From NCBI RefSeq assembly GCF_003710815.1, contig NZ_RHHP01000013.1, positions 147,674-211,673 of the forward strand: a stretch of DNA of 64,000 nucleotides. Reading direction: 5' to 3'. The notes under the pieces are model-generated. The model saw only the letters and a list, made by a program, of their open reading frames with translations. It did not search any database and had not been told where the DNA came from. This DNA comes from Brevibacillus centrosporus. Lineage in GTDB: Bacteria > Bacillota > Bacilli > Brevibacillales > Brevibacillaceae. The position numbers were made by a program, and so were the translations under genes. This document shows, in pieces, positions 33,659 to 42,838 of the stretch. Positions within the stretch are counted from its first letter, which is position 1, and each line of letters begins with the position of its first letter.

Positions 33659-35056
33659 TTGCGCTTTGCCCCAATTGTCGTCGCTGTCGCTTTGGTCGGG
33701 CTCGTCGTCGTTCCCTATCGCATGCATCAAAATGCAGAGCAGGAAATGCGCGAGCCCCATCCTCGGGTCACTTCACTGAATGCCAGTATCCCGAGGATCA
33801 ACTACATCGAACAAGTAAAAGACATACGCCGAGGCTTGGAGAAGCGCAGCCACATTCAGACGCTGCATCACAACCCTCGCGATCGGAGCCATTATATCGA
33901 GCATGAAGTCGTTGTTCGCTTTTCACCGCGCCCTGATCAGAAAACGATAGACAAAATGGTCGCCTCCCTCGATGCCAAAATCAAACGGGACTTTGACAAA
34001 TTCATCATCATCAAATCACGCAGCCTCACTACCAAGCAGTTGATGAAGAAGCTGGCCGAGCATCCGGATTCCGTTTTTGCGGAGCCAAACTTTCTTCTGC
34101 TTCCGAACAGAACGCCGAACGATCCCTACTATACGGAGTACCAGTGGAACCTCCCGCTGATTGGAATGGAACAGAGCTGGGATGTCAGTGAGGGCAGCAG
34201 TGACGTCATTGTTGCTGTTGTCGATACAGGGGTAGACATGGAGCACCCAGAGTTTGAAGGCAAGCTCGTAGAGGGCTACAACGTTCTTGACGGCAGCAAT
34301 AAGCCTCAGGATGACAATGGTCACGGCACACATGTCTCCGGAGTGATCGCGGCCAAAACAAACAACAACGACGGCATTGCCGGGATGACCTGGAAAAGCA
34401 AGCTGATGCCCGTCAAAGCGATCGGTGCTGACGGCTCAGGCTCGGCAGTAGACATCGCGCAAGGCATTTACTGGGCGACGGATCACGGTGCGGATGTCAT
34501 TAACCTGAGCGTAGGTAACTACACATCCTCAGCCGCTCTGAAGGAAGCGTGCAAGTACGCCTACGACAACAATGTCGTGCTGGTCGCGGCTTCCGGAAAC
34601 GACGCATCTGATCAGCCGAGCTACCCCGCTGCCTATGACGAAGTGCTTTCCGTTGCTGCCGTTGATCACCTGAAGGAACGCGCCGATTTCTCCAATTTTG
34701 GGGACTATGTAGACGTTGCAGCACCCGGGGTCGATATCCCCAGCACCTACATTTACAGCGACTATGCCTCCCTGTCCGGGACGTCCATGGCATGTCCACA
34801 TGTAGCCGCGCTGGCAGCGCTCGTACGCTCCGTGCATCCGGATATGAAATCCCATGACGTGATGGAGCTCATTCGCAGCTCTGCCCTCGATCTGGGGCCA
34901 CCTGGACATGACCAGCTGTACGGATATGGGATGATCGACGTCAATCGAACATTAAGACAGCTGCATACGGAGCCAGCCCAATCCGAGCAAACCCCACCAA
35001 CTTTTGGCGGCCTCCTCAACAAATTTTTGCTGCGTCTTCGCTTTGGTTTTGAATGA
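33659..35056 (+). CDS. Secreted or membrane-tethered subtilisin-like serine protease
   Basis: 465 residues. An N-terminal hydrophobic stretch (residues 4-20) could be a signal peptide or anchor. Residues about 80-145 resemble an I9-like propeptide. The peptidase S8 domain follows with Asp in VVDTGVD (about 189), His in NGHGTHVSG (about 225) and Ser in SGTSMACPHVA (about 380). TTG 33659 is preferred: GAGGGAG is eight bases before it, whereas GTG 33650 abuts that site. There is no sortase or cell-wall repeat domain. The flavodoxin-fold reductase gene follows by 25 bases. Confidence 0.88.
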   Translation: MRFAPIVVAVALVGLVVVPYRMHQNAEQEMREPHPRVTSLNASIPRINYIEQVKDIRRGLEKRSHIQTLHHNPRDRSHYIEHEVVVRFSPRPDQKTIDKMVASLDAKIKRDFDKFIIIKSRSLTTKQLMKKLAEHPDSVFAEPNFLLLPNRTPNDPYYTEYQWNLPLIGMEQSWDVSEGSSDVIVAVVDTGVDMEHPEFEGKLVEGYNVLDGSNKPQDDNGHGTHVSGVIAAKTNNNDGIAGMTWKSKLMPVKAIGADGSGSAVDIAQGIYWATDHGADVINLSVGNYTSSAALKEACKYAYDNNVVLVAASGNDASDQPSYPAAYDEVLSVAAVDHLKERADFSNFGDYVDVAAPGVDIPSTYIYSDYASLSGTSMACPHVAALAALVRSVHPDMKSHDVMELIRSSALDLGPPGHDQLYGYGMIDVNRTLRQLHTEPAQSEQTPPTFGGLLNKFLLRLRFGFE

Positions 35057-35081
35057 AGAAACTTTTGGAGGAGGAAGAGAT

Positions 35082-35675
35082 ATGAAGGCTTGCATCCTGT
35101 TTGCCCATGAAGGTGAATCCAGCTTTTGTCACGCGATTCTATCCCATGTTACCCAAGCGCTGGAGAAGCAAAATATCGAGTACAAGCTGCGCGATCTGTA
35201 CAAGATGAACTTTCAGCCGGTGTTTCGTTCAGAGGATATGAAGCTGGTTGAGCAAGGTAGCGCTTCTCCCGATATTCTCGAAGAACAAACCATCATCTCC
35301 GAATCGGATCTGCTCGTTATGATCTATCCCGTATGGTGGTGGTCAACCCCTGCCATTTTAAAAGGATATATCGACCGCGTCTTTACAGATGGCTTTGCTT
35401 TTCATTACGAGGAAAAAGGTCCTGTCGGTTTGCTCGCGGGCAAGCAGGCCATGGTGTTTACAACGACTCGGGAAACGGCGAAAGAATTGGTTGGCAAAGG
35501 CATGGATGCGGTCATCGAAAAACAAATTGCCGAGGGCACCCTTGGGATGATTGGTTATCATGTCGACTATCATAACTTCGCTGCCGTCTCCCATAACGAG
35601 GAAGGAGCGCTCAGCAACATGCTTCGCCAGGTGGACGAGCGCATGCTGCACATCCGTCAGCCCGTAGGCGTGTAA
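35082..35675 (+). CDS. NAD(P)H dehydrogenase (quinone), flavodoxin-like fold
   Basis: 197 residues. It begins with an FMN-binding pattern (ILFAHEGESSFCHAI), and the WWWSTPAILKGYIDRVF segment is the typical NQO1/MdaB family motif. These enzymes reduce quinones or nitro/azo compounds by two electrons with FMN or FAD. ATG 35082 has GGAGGAGG upstream. A strong terminator closes the unit. Confidence 0.85.
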   Translation: MKACILFAHEGESSFCHAILSHVTQALEKQNIEYKLRDLYKMNFQPVFRSEDMKLVEQGSASPDILEEQTIISESDLLVMIYPVWWWSTPAILKGYIDRVFTDGFAFHYEEKGPVGLLAGKQAMVFTTTRETAKELVGKGMDAVIEKQIAEGTLGMIGYHVDYHNFAAVSHNEEGALSNMLRQVDERMLHIRQPVGV

Positions 35676-35730
35676 GTCCGGTTACTTCCCTTCGCCTCAA
35701 GCGCTCAAAGCAATAGCCAGATAAACAGAA

Positions 35731-35777
35731 ATGGATAGAGATTCAGTTGATGACTGAACCTCTATCCATTTTTTTTG
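35731..35777. terminator. Bidirectional terminator
   Basis: A 10-bp stem ATGGATAGAG/CTCTATCCAT with T8, between convergent genes. Confidence 0.9.
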
Positions 35778-35791
35778 CAGTCAGCTCGCAC

Positions 35792-36304
35792 TTATGCCTG
35801 TGCTTGCTCCTTCTGCATCCGTTTTTTGGTGATATAATCCGTTTCGTAATATTGCAGATCATCTCGCATTTGCTCAAATACCTTGGACAGAGATAGCGTC
35901 AGCTGCTGCAGCTCAGGGGTGACCTGTTTGCGGAAAATAATAGCGTCTTGTCCGGTATAGGAATAGCGACCGTCTTCGTCATAGACCTCGCCTTTGGGGT
36001 AGTAGAAGTTATTGACACAGGTATGGTAGACCTGATACAAAACTTCTTCGGCAAACTCCTCATTGAATCGTGCTCGGCGAAGGGAAACCCCTAGCCTGTC
36101 GTACGCATTTTCGCAGTATACAAGTAAATGGCGCAGGTCAGAAAGATAGGTCCGATAGTAAGATTCGTACTCTTCCTTATCACCGGACTGGGAAACTAGG
36201 CTGGATAAGGTCACCTGGTTCAAATAGCGTTCCACTTCCATGCTTACCTTTTTCAACTTGGTGTACGTCTCTTCGCACAATTGTTTCAGATGAGTCGCTG
36301 ACAT
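35792..36304 (-). CDS. ypuI: YpuI-family protein (DUF3907)
   Basis: 170 residues, cytoplasmic and helical. ERYLNQVTLSSL, LYQVYHTCVNNFYYPKGE, YSYTGQDAIIFR and the ending YYETDYITK align by eye with B. subtilis YpuI (179 residues), a conserved Bacillales protein of unknown function. ATG 36304 has AAGGGGGAC upstream. It runs in the same direction as the hlyD-permease unit, 94 bases after it. Confidence 0.75.
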   Translation of the reverse strand: MSATHLKQLCEETYTKLKKVSMEVERYLNQVTLSSLVSQSGDKEEYESYYRTYLSDLRHLLVYCENAYDRLGVSLRRARFNEEFAEEVLYQVYHTCVNNFYYPKGEVYDEDGRYSYTGQDAIIFRKQVTPELQQLTLSLSKVFEQMRDDLQYYETDYITKKRMQKEQAQA

Positions 36305-36398
36305 AATGTCCCCCTTGCGTTGAAAATCTGCCTTTTTTAAGTAAGTATATAGGATAGATTCTTTACAACACAAGAGATTCTTTTCCTTTTTCCCCTTC

Positions 36399-37574
36399 TT
36401 AAACCGTTGCCGACTCGCCCACTTTTTCCGTTTTTTTCCTTGTCTGTACCAGGTAGAACACATAGGCTGCGAACAGGCCCAGCGCGGACATGAAGCATAA
36501 AATCAGGAGATCAGACGTGACTTGGGACAGCCCGTGTCCCTTCGTTAAAATTTCTCTGGTTCCATGTAAAAAATAGGTAAGCGGTAAAGATTTTCCAATC
36601 GCAGCCACTCCAGCTGGCATAGACATGAACGGCCACGTAAATCCGGAAAGCATAAAGGACGGAACCGCAATGAGCATAGCCGTTTGGGTTGCCTGCAGCT
36701 GGTCTTTGGAGAAAAAGGAAATCGCAAAGCCGATCGACAGGACCGCCAAATTGAAGGCACTTGCGATGAGCATGAGATTGACCGTGCTACCGTAGTACGG
36801 GATGCCAAATACCTTCAGCAACAGCGTAAACCCGATAAACATATTGAGTGTTCCTGCCAGAAAATAAGGGAGCAGCTTGCTTATTGCTATTGACCAAAAG
36901 CTGTTCTTCTCCATCGTGCTTCGCCAGGTTCCCGCTTCTTTTTGTTGCGTCACGGAGATCGCAATGCCGAGAAACAGCACCTGCTGTAGAACCGTTCCTG
37001 CCAACCCGAAGACCATGAAGGACATGTAGCTAAAGGTCGGATTGTAAAGGACCCGATAGCGGTAATCGATCCCTGTGTACAGGTTTTTCCCCTCTTCTCC
37101 CCAACCCCCTTTTGCCTCCAGCTTTTTGAGGGTAGCACCGGCTGAGACCGTCTTAACTACGGTACTGGCAGTCCTTACAGCCGTGTTGGAGATCATCATG
37201 TTGCTACCGTCGATAACCGTCAGTACTTCTGCTTCTCGTCCCGCCTTCACGTTCTTTTCCAATTCTGCCGGGATGATCAAGGCGACGTTTGCCTGCCCCT
37301 GGTCAATCAGCCGCATCGCTTCCTCCTCGGTCCCGACAATGGAAGTGATTTGAAAGGTCTGATCGACCTCAAATGCACGGTACAGCTCCCGGCTCAGCTC
37401 TGTTTGATCCGCATCCACCATGACCGTCGGGATATGCATGACCTTTTTCTCACTGTACAAAAAGCCAAACAAGGTCAAATACATCAATGGAACGATGAAG
37501 ATGATGTTCCGAATTGTTTTATTGGTAAAAAGGTTTTGCCATTCTGTCCAGAAGAGGCGGGAGAAGTTACTCAC
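36399..37574 (-). CDS. ABC-2 type transporter permease
   Basis: 391 residues: one N-terminal helix (about 24-42), a periplasmic-type loop of about 150 residues, then five helices from about 185 (FMVFGLAGTVLQQVLFLGIAI) to 385. This is the ABC-2/YhhJ-like layout used for drug or lipid export. GTG 37574 is chosen: it overlaps the hlyD stop in GTGAGTAA and has AAGGGG eight bases upstream. No ATP-binding subunit is encoded alongside. Confidence 0.82.
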   Translation of the reverse strand: MSNFSRLFWTEWQNLFTNKTIRNIIFIVPLMYLTLFGFLYSEKKVMHIPTVMVDADQTELSRELYRAFEVDQTFQITSIVGTEEEAMRLIDQGQANVALIIPAELEKNVKAGREAEVLTVIDGSNMMISNTAVRTASTVVKTVSAGATLKKLEAKGGWGEEGKNLYTGIDYRYRVLYNPTFSYMSFMVFGLAGTVLQQVLFLGIAISVTQQKEAGTWRSTMEKNSFWSIAISKLLPYFLAGTLNMFIGFTLLLKVFGIPYYGSTVNLMLIASAFNLAVLSIGFAISFFSKDQLQATQTAMLIAVPSFMLSGFTWPFMSMPAGVAAIGKSLPLTYFLHGTREILTKGHGLSQVTSDLLILCFMSALGLFAAYVFYLVQTRKKTEKVGESATV

Positions 37575-38757
37575 CGTTACCAGCCCCTTCAACGTTCCAC
37601 TCGACCGTCAGGCCCGGACGCAGCTGCGGATCATTCACAATCAGTTTCACCTGGAAGGAACGAATATCTCGGTCCCCTAATTCCTGTGTCGCTTTTTTCA
37701 CCGCAAAATCCGCAGCAGGGGCAACCGTAACGACTTTTGCATCCACTTCCCGTTTCAATGCCGGTACGTACAATTTCACAGTATCTCCCGCTTTTACAGC
37801 GGACAGGCTGTACTCATCCACGTAAAACTTCACATAGTTATCTGCTTTGGACTGAATGGTCAACACGGTAAAGCCCTGTGCGACCAATTCGCCTTTTTGA
37901 ACCGCTACCGATTTCACGACACCGTCAACAGGCGCAGTCAGCTTCGTGTTGTTCAAATACGCTTCGATCTCCGCCAAAGCCCCTTTTGCCTGCTGGACAC
38001 CCGCTTCTGCCGATTTCACATCCAGCTCTTTCAGGCCTACCTGTCCGCGCGCTGCTACCGCCTGATTGTACGCCGCTTTCGCTTGATCCAGCTGGGCCTG
38101 CGCTGCATCTACCTGTTCGCGTCTGGCTCCCGACTGTGCCATTTTCAGCGACTCAACAGCCGCTTTGTTCTCTGCAGTCGCTTGTTGATACTGCATGTCG
38201 GCTTCCTCCACTTTTACTTGGGGGACAGCCCCTTCTGCAAACAGCTTTTTCATCCGCTCCAGGTTGGTTGCCGCGATCTGCTTCGCTGTAGCTGTGGCCT
38301 GTACTTTCGCTTTCAGCTGAGCGACCTCTTCAACCCGCGCACCATTTTTGTTTGCAGCCAATTGAGCAGCAGCGGAGTTTACTTGCGCGCTTGCCTGATC
38401 CACCTGTGCATCGCTCGAGCTATCCGTCAGAGACACTCCCTTTTTCGCCTGCTCCAGCTTTACTTGCGCCAGACGATAGGCTGCCTCTGCCTGTTCTTTC
38501 TTTGCCAAAAGCTCCTCACTGTTCAGCGTGGCAACCAGCTGCCCTGCCTTGACCTCATCGCCCTCGGCGAGGGACAATTGCTCGATGGAGCCGCCCATTT
38601 TAAAGGACAAGTCGACTTCGGTTCCCTCAATGACCCCTGCTATTTTATCCGCTCGCTGCCCGGAGACGTTTCCTACTCCCGGTCCAAATAATACGGTTCC
38701 CAATACTGCGATGCCGGCCGCAAAGCCAGCCACCCCGATCCATGCACGCTTGTTCAT
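37567..38757 (-). CDS. HlyD/EmrA-like membrane fusion protein
   Basis: 396 residues. An N-terminal anchor helix (about 7-25) precedes a split lipoyl domain (LSLAEGDEVKAGQLVATLNSEEL and KLTAPVDGVVKSVAVQKGELV), around a long Ala/Gln/Lys-rich coiled coil (about 90-260), then a beta-barrel domain. It bridges an inner-membrane pump to the envelope. It forms an operon with the TetR gene 39 bases upstream and overlaps the permease by eight bases. Confidence 0.9.
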   Translation of the reverse strand: MNKRAWIGVAGFAAGIAVLGTVLFGPGVGNVSGQRADKIAGVIEGTEVDLSFKMGGSIEQLSLAEGDEVKAGQLVATLNSEELLAKKEQAEAAYRLAQVKLEQAKKGVSLTDSSSDAQVDQASAQVNSAAAQLAANKNGARVEEVAQLKAKVQATATAKQIAATNLERMKKLFAEGAVPQVKVEEADMQYQQATAENKAAVESLKMAQSGARREQVDAAQAQLDQAKAAYNQAVAARGQVGLKELDVKSAEAGVQQAKGALAEIEAYLNNTKLTAPVDGVVKSVAVQKGELVAQGFTVLTIQSKADNYVKFYVDEYSLSAVKAGDTVKLYVPALKREVDAKVVTVAPAADFAVKKATQELGDRDIRSFQVKLIVNDPQLRPGLTVEWNVEGAGNGE

Positions 38758-38796
38758 CTGTTTTCCCCTCTTTTGTGTATGTGTATTTCTTGTAGA

Positions 38797-39378
38797 TTAG
38801 CAACGCTTATCCAAGATACCCGCCAGCATCGTCCGCAGCGTCTCCCGAACTGCATCCGTGTTCAGCGGCTCCTTCCGAAACTGTTTGCGCAAAACGGTGA
38901 ATCCGATCATGCCAAACAGAGCCGAAGCCAAAGTCCGTATCTCCACATCTGCTCGAATATATCCTTTTTGCTGCAAATCGGTCATGTAGGTCTCCATGGT
39001 GGTAAAATACCCGGTCAACAGACTTCCGACCAACTGATCTCGTTGTTCGTCACCCGTAAAGAAGCTCAGCAATAAGAAGCAAAGCTCCTGATTTTCGGAA
39101 AAGAAGCGAAGATGCTCATCCAACACACTCATCATGCGGTCTTCCAGTGATAGATCTTCCTTTTGCATGACACTGTCTACATGGTAAATCAGCATCTTCA
39201 CGCCTTTTTCGATGACGTATAAAAACAGCTCCTCCTTGGTGGAAAAGTGGTAGTATAGCGTCCCTTTTGCGACCTGCGAGACTTCTGCGATCGTGTCCAT
39301 CGAAGTTTCACTAAAGCCGTACTGGGCAAACGCAGTTAAAGCCCCCTGCGCAATCTGGTCTTTTTTTGATGAGGCCAT
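38797..39378 (-). CDS. TetR-family transcriptional repressor
   Basis: 193 residues. The N-terminal HTH (GFSETSMDTIAEVSQVAKGTLYYHFSTKEELF) is canonical TetR; the ligand domain is unassigned. ATG 39378 lies nine bases after AAAGGAG. It leads the tetR-hlyD-permease operon, and a palindrome between promoter and start suggests self-repression. Confidence 0.9.
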   Translation of the reverse strand: MASSKKDQIAQGALTAFAQYGFSETSMDTIAEVSQVAKGTLYYHFSTKEELFLYVIEKGVKMLIYHVDSVMQKEDLSLEDRMMSVLDEHLRFFSENQELCFLLLSFFTGDEQRDQLVGSLLTGYFTTMETYMTDLQQKGYIRADVEIRTLASALFGMIGFTVLRKQFRKEPLNTDAVRETLRTMLAGILDKRC

Positions 39379-39403
39379 CACTCCCATCTCCTTTCATTTT
39401 TGA

Positions 39404-39454
39404 ACTGACTGGTCAGTACAAAAACAGTGTAATTTGCCTTCCTAGTTTTGTCAA
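39404..39454 (-). promoter_or_regulatory. Promoter and operator of the tetR-hlyD-permease operon
   Basis: On the minus strand TTGACA (39454-39449) and TACACT (39431-39426) are 17 bases apart. Just downstream, ACTGAC-N2-GTCAGT (39417-39404) is a palindrome well placed for the TetR protein. Confidence 0.7.
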
Positions 39455-39487
39455 GAGAGTCCCGCCTTATGTCTCCCTTGTTTTTGC

Positions 39488-39517
39488 ATGAAAAAAAGAC
39501 CGCGTCGTGGCGGTCTT
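39488..39517 (-). terminator. Terminator of the giant regulator gene
   Basis: AAGACCGC/GCGGTCTT stem with T7 on the minus strand. It overlaps the first bases of the stop codon. Confidence 0.75.
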
Positions 39518-42500
39518 ACTGGGTCATGATTTTTTGATACGTTTCCTGCGTAGCGAGCATGGGCGCAACCCCCAGCTGCTCCTGAAGCTTGGCCACACAT
39601 TTTTCGTACCATCGAATAGCCTGCTTGCGATTATTCAATCGGTAGTAGGCTGTCATCAGCAGGCGGTAGGCTTCCTCCCAGCAGTCATCTACCTTCAGGA
39701 TGGCCTCGCACCAGCGGATCACCCCTTCCAGGCGATTCTCCTCCAGCCTGATTTTCGCCAGTCTCTCGGCTCCCCGTAGGAACAAGGCTTGCAGCCGCTC
39801 TCTTTCCTCTACACACCAGTCGTCGTAGCGGCATTCCGGCAGATAGTCCCCCTGGTAATACCCTAGCCCTTTTTCGAGCAAAATCGCCGCCTGCACGGGG
39901 TCTGCTTCAGCGAAACCTAGCGTGACGAGCTTCTCGAATTCTTCGACATCGATGTGATAGCCGGAAGCGAGGTTAAATCCGTAGGAGCTGCCGTGCCTTT
40001 GGATGAAAAATGTTTCGGCTCTTGCTGCTCGGTTCGGCTCCAGCGCTTTATTCAAAGCATTTAATGCAACCTTGAAGTCCCGGATCGCCGACTCCTCGTC
40101 ACTGTCTGCCCACAGGCGGTTCATAATCTCCTCTCGAGCGAGCAGATGCTGCCGTTTGGTGAGCAGGAGCTGAAACAACAGCTTGGCAGTACCGCGCTGC
40201 CATGCTTTTTCACTCAGTTCGTTTTCCCCAAGCCATACACGGAATTGCCCCAGCGTTTGTATGCGCAGTGTGTAGCCGGGGTGGAACGTCACGTTTTGCA
40301 GACCTAGATCGTTCAGCAGCTGAGAAACGTAATCCGGCGATACTTGACGCCGCTCCGCTTCGATGAGCACAGGCATCAGCTGCTGAACGTCCTGAGGAGT
40401 AAGCATCGTCGGACGTCTCAGCAAGAAGTGATACTCGCCAGACTGCATGAGTGACAAGGCTTGGGTCATGGCGGGTACGAATTTGTCCCATTCTTTGTTG
40501 CGATAGGCCAGATAGCTGATCCACAGCTGACTGGTAACGACACCATAGCTGTCACCGCATTTGCTCAGCCGCTCCACACAATCGGCAAAGACCTCCTGAG
40601 CCTCTCTGTCCTTTCCATAGGTCGCATAAGCAATCCCGATCGCCATACGAACCAAGCTGTTCAGCCAGTCGTCTCGCATCGCGTCCGTCTCCTGCTTGCC
40701 TCGCTCGCCGTATTGCAAGGCGAGATCAAGTGCTTTTTCCCTGCCGTACAGCAATGTGAGTCCCAGGAGCGTTTCCGATTTTCCACGCGTGGACTGCAGC
40801 TCCTCCATCATGCGCAGCCCTTTTTCGTACAGCAGACGAATTTCTTCCGCTGGGAGCTGCTGGCTGATCAGAGCTGCATGCGCTTTTCGGACGTAGCCAT
40901 TCGCTTCCACAAAAGGAGAGTTCGCCGCTCTGCCCAGCTCAATCGCCGTTTCAGCCGCTTGCCAGCCGCGCTCCCAGTCTCCGTTCAAGGCGTACACAAA
41001 CGAAAGAAGAAGGGAAGTCTCCCGGTACGAACGTGTCAGCTTTGGGTGCTTCTTTCTCTCGTCTAAAGACTTGTTCTCCAGCAGTTGGATGGAGGATTGC
41101 AGTCGCCCGGTGCGAAACAGTAGCCGTGATTCGAGCTCCACCTCTGTCAACTGCTCCAGCTCTTGGCTTTTTCCATACCATTCTGCAGCCTGTTTTGCGT
41201 CCCCGCGATTGGTGTATATCTCGGCAAGCACCCGGTACAGTCTAGGAGCCGTTTCCTGCCCTTGTTCCGCCGGAGGAAGAAGCTCAATCGCCTGCTTCAG
41301 CAAGGTCTCCGCACGATCTCCGCCCTGAACGCTGTCGAGGTGTACACGTGCCATTCCCTCCAGGCCTCGGCATTGACCGATTAGATCATGCTTGGTCTGG
41401 CTTAGGTCAATAAAATGCTGGTACGACCCAAATGCATTTACGTAGTGGCAGCGGTAACGTTCTACCTCAGCCTGATAAAACCACAGCCAATGCTTTTCCT
41501 CTTTGATCGTGTCGGGCAAAAGCGTGATCCAGTGATACAGAACATCGAGCTTTCCGTCCATCAGTAATCGCTCGGATGCCTGATAGAGCCACTCTCCCAG
41601 CACATCCCATTTTGCTGCCAGCTGCAAATGCTCGAAGGCTTTCCCGTCTTCCCCTTTTCGTCGATACCAAAGGGCAGCCGCTTCGTTCACTTCCAAATAC
41701 AGGTCACTATGGGAAGCCAGCTTACTTGCAAGCAGCCGGTGGAAGAGCGGATGGAAGAAATGCCGCCCTTGTGCATCCACGGAAATGAACAGATTGCCAT
41801 CGTGCGCCTCTCTCAGATTCTTTACGCCTTCATTTCCGAGGACTTGGCGGCAATCCTCCTCTTCAAACTGTTCCAGCACAGCGCATTTCATTAAAAAGGT
41901 CTGCAAGGAGCCGTCCAGCTGACTCCATACCTCCGCGTCCAGCAAGTGAACCAACCGCGACAAGTCCCGTAAGCTTTCGGAAACGGAGGTCCCCATCGCC
42001 ATTTTATCTCCCAAGAAACGTAGCGAGAGCACCCAGCCGCGTGAAACCTGCTCCACGCGGCTCCACTCCTCGTCCGAGAGCCAGACGTCGTACTCATCCT
42101 GAAAAAAGGCTTCGCTGTCATCCCTGGAAAACGTCAAATCGGCTGTATCCACTTCCAAGCAATCCCCTCGCGTTTTCCATAGCTCCATCTCTGTCCACGT
42201 CAGACGGGTTCGAGATAAAACCACCAGCTTGAAGCGATGGGGGAGCTGTCCAGCAAGCTTTCGAACGAACACGTCAACTGGACTGTCCTTTGGAATAAAC
42301 TGAAACCCATCTAAAACAACAAAGTAGTCAGAATGCGCCTGCAGCTGCATCCATTCCCGAACGAACAACTCTGCCAACCGATGTGGCTCAAGCGCTTCGG
42401 TCTCTTCGGTCAGCTTTTGCATCAGCGATTCACCAAAGTGAGGCAATACACGCCGCACGCTCTCCATCAGCCCGTACAGAAATGCGGATAGCTCTAGATC

Positions 42501-42716
42501 CACCTCGGACAAGAAATACCAGCACGTTTCCCTCGCGGCATCATGCAAAAACGTAGCGACTGCCATGGTCTTTCCGTAGCCAGTGGCTGCGTGCACGACG
42601 CAAAACGGGACGTGATCCATCAGACGAAGCTTTTTCGCCAAAGTTGGACGCCTTAGCACGTATGGTTTTGGGGTGGGAGGGGTTATTTTTGTGATCGAGA
42701 CCTGCGGTGTTTTCAT
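39516..42716 (-). CDS. Giant MalT/SARP-like transcriptional activator with BTAD domain
   Basis: 1066 residues. An N-terminal STAND/AAA NTPase has Walker A AATGYGKTMA (about 47) and Walker B-like YFVVLDGF (about 130). A long TPR-like helical middle spans about 340-820. Then come an OmpR-type winged helix (TLGQFRVWLGENELSEKAW and AREEIMNRLWADSDEE, about 835-915) and a C-terminal bacterial transcriptional activator domain (about 940-1060, YQGDYLPECRYDDWCVEER). This is the AfsR/MalT hybrid plan. Its target genes are unknown. ATG 42716 is placed by AAGGAG eight bases upstream. Confidence 0.85.
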   Translation of the reverse strand: MKTPQVSITKITPPTPKPYVLRRPTLAKKLRLMDHVPFCVVHAATGYGKTMAVATFLHDAARETCWYFLSEVDLELSAFLYGLMESVRRVLPHFGESLMQKLTEETEALEPHRLAELFVREWMQLQAHSDYFVVLDGFQFIPKDSPVDVFVRKLAGQLPHRFKLVVLSRTRLTWTEMELWKTRGDCLEVDTADLTFSRDDSEAFFQDEYDVWLSDEEWSRVEQVSRGWVLSLRFLGDKMAMGTSVSESLRDLSRLVHLLDAEVWSQLDGSLQTFLMKCAVLEQFEEEDCRQVLGNEGVKNLREAHDGNLFISVDAQGRHFFHPLFHRLLASKLASHSDLYLEVNEAAALWYRRKGEDGKAFEHLQLAAKWDVLGEWLYQASERLLMDGKLDVLYHWITLLPDTIKEEKHWLWFYQAEVERYRCHYVNAFGSYQHFIDLSQTKHDLIGQCRGLEGMARVHLDSVQGGDRAETLLKQAIELLPPAEQGQETAPRLYRVLAEIYTNRGDAKQAAEWYGKSQELEQLTEVELESRLLFRTGRLQSSIQLLENKSLDERKKHPKLTRSYRETSLLLSFVYALNGDWERGWQAAETAIELGRAANSPFVEANGYVRKAHAALISQQLPAEEIRLLYEKGLRMMEELQSTRGKSETLLGLTLLYGREKALDLALQYGERGKQETDAMRDDWLNSLVRMAIGIAYATYGKDREAQEVFADCVERLSKCGDSYGVVTSQLWISYLAYRNKEWDKFVPAMTQALSLMQSGEYHFLLRRPTMLTPQDVQQLMPVLIEAERRQVSPDYVSQLLNDLGLQNVTFHPGYTLRIQTLGQFRVWLGENELSEKAWQRGTAKLLFQLLLTKRQHLLAREEIMNRLWADSDEESAIRDFKVALNALNKALEPNRAARAETFFIQRHGSSYGFNLASGYHIDVEEFEKLVTLGFAEADPVQAAILLEKGLGYYQGDYLPECRYDDWCVEERERLQALFLRGAERLAKIRLEENRLEGVIRWCEAILKVDDCWEEAYRLLMTAYYRLNNRKQAIRWYEKCVAKLQEQLGVAPMLATQETYQKIMTQ

Positions 42717-42803
42717 ACATTGCACTCCTTGCCGTTCTCCTTCTCTCTTCTTTTGTTATTTCCCCTTTATTGCTGTATTTCCTGCCTCGGGAGTGCAAAC
42801 GCC

Positions 42804-42838
42804 AAAAAGCCCACCCGGACAATCCAGGTGGTGCTTTG
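42804..42838 (-). terminator. Terminator of the YhcN/YlaJ lipoprotein gene
   Basis: AAAGC-CCACC pairs with GGTGG-T-GCTTT with one bulge, followed by a short T-run on the minus strand. Confidence 0.6.
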
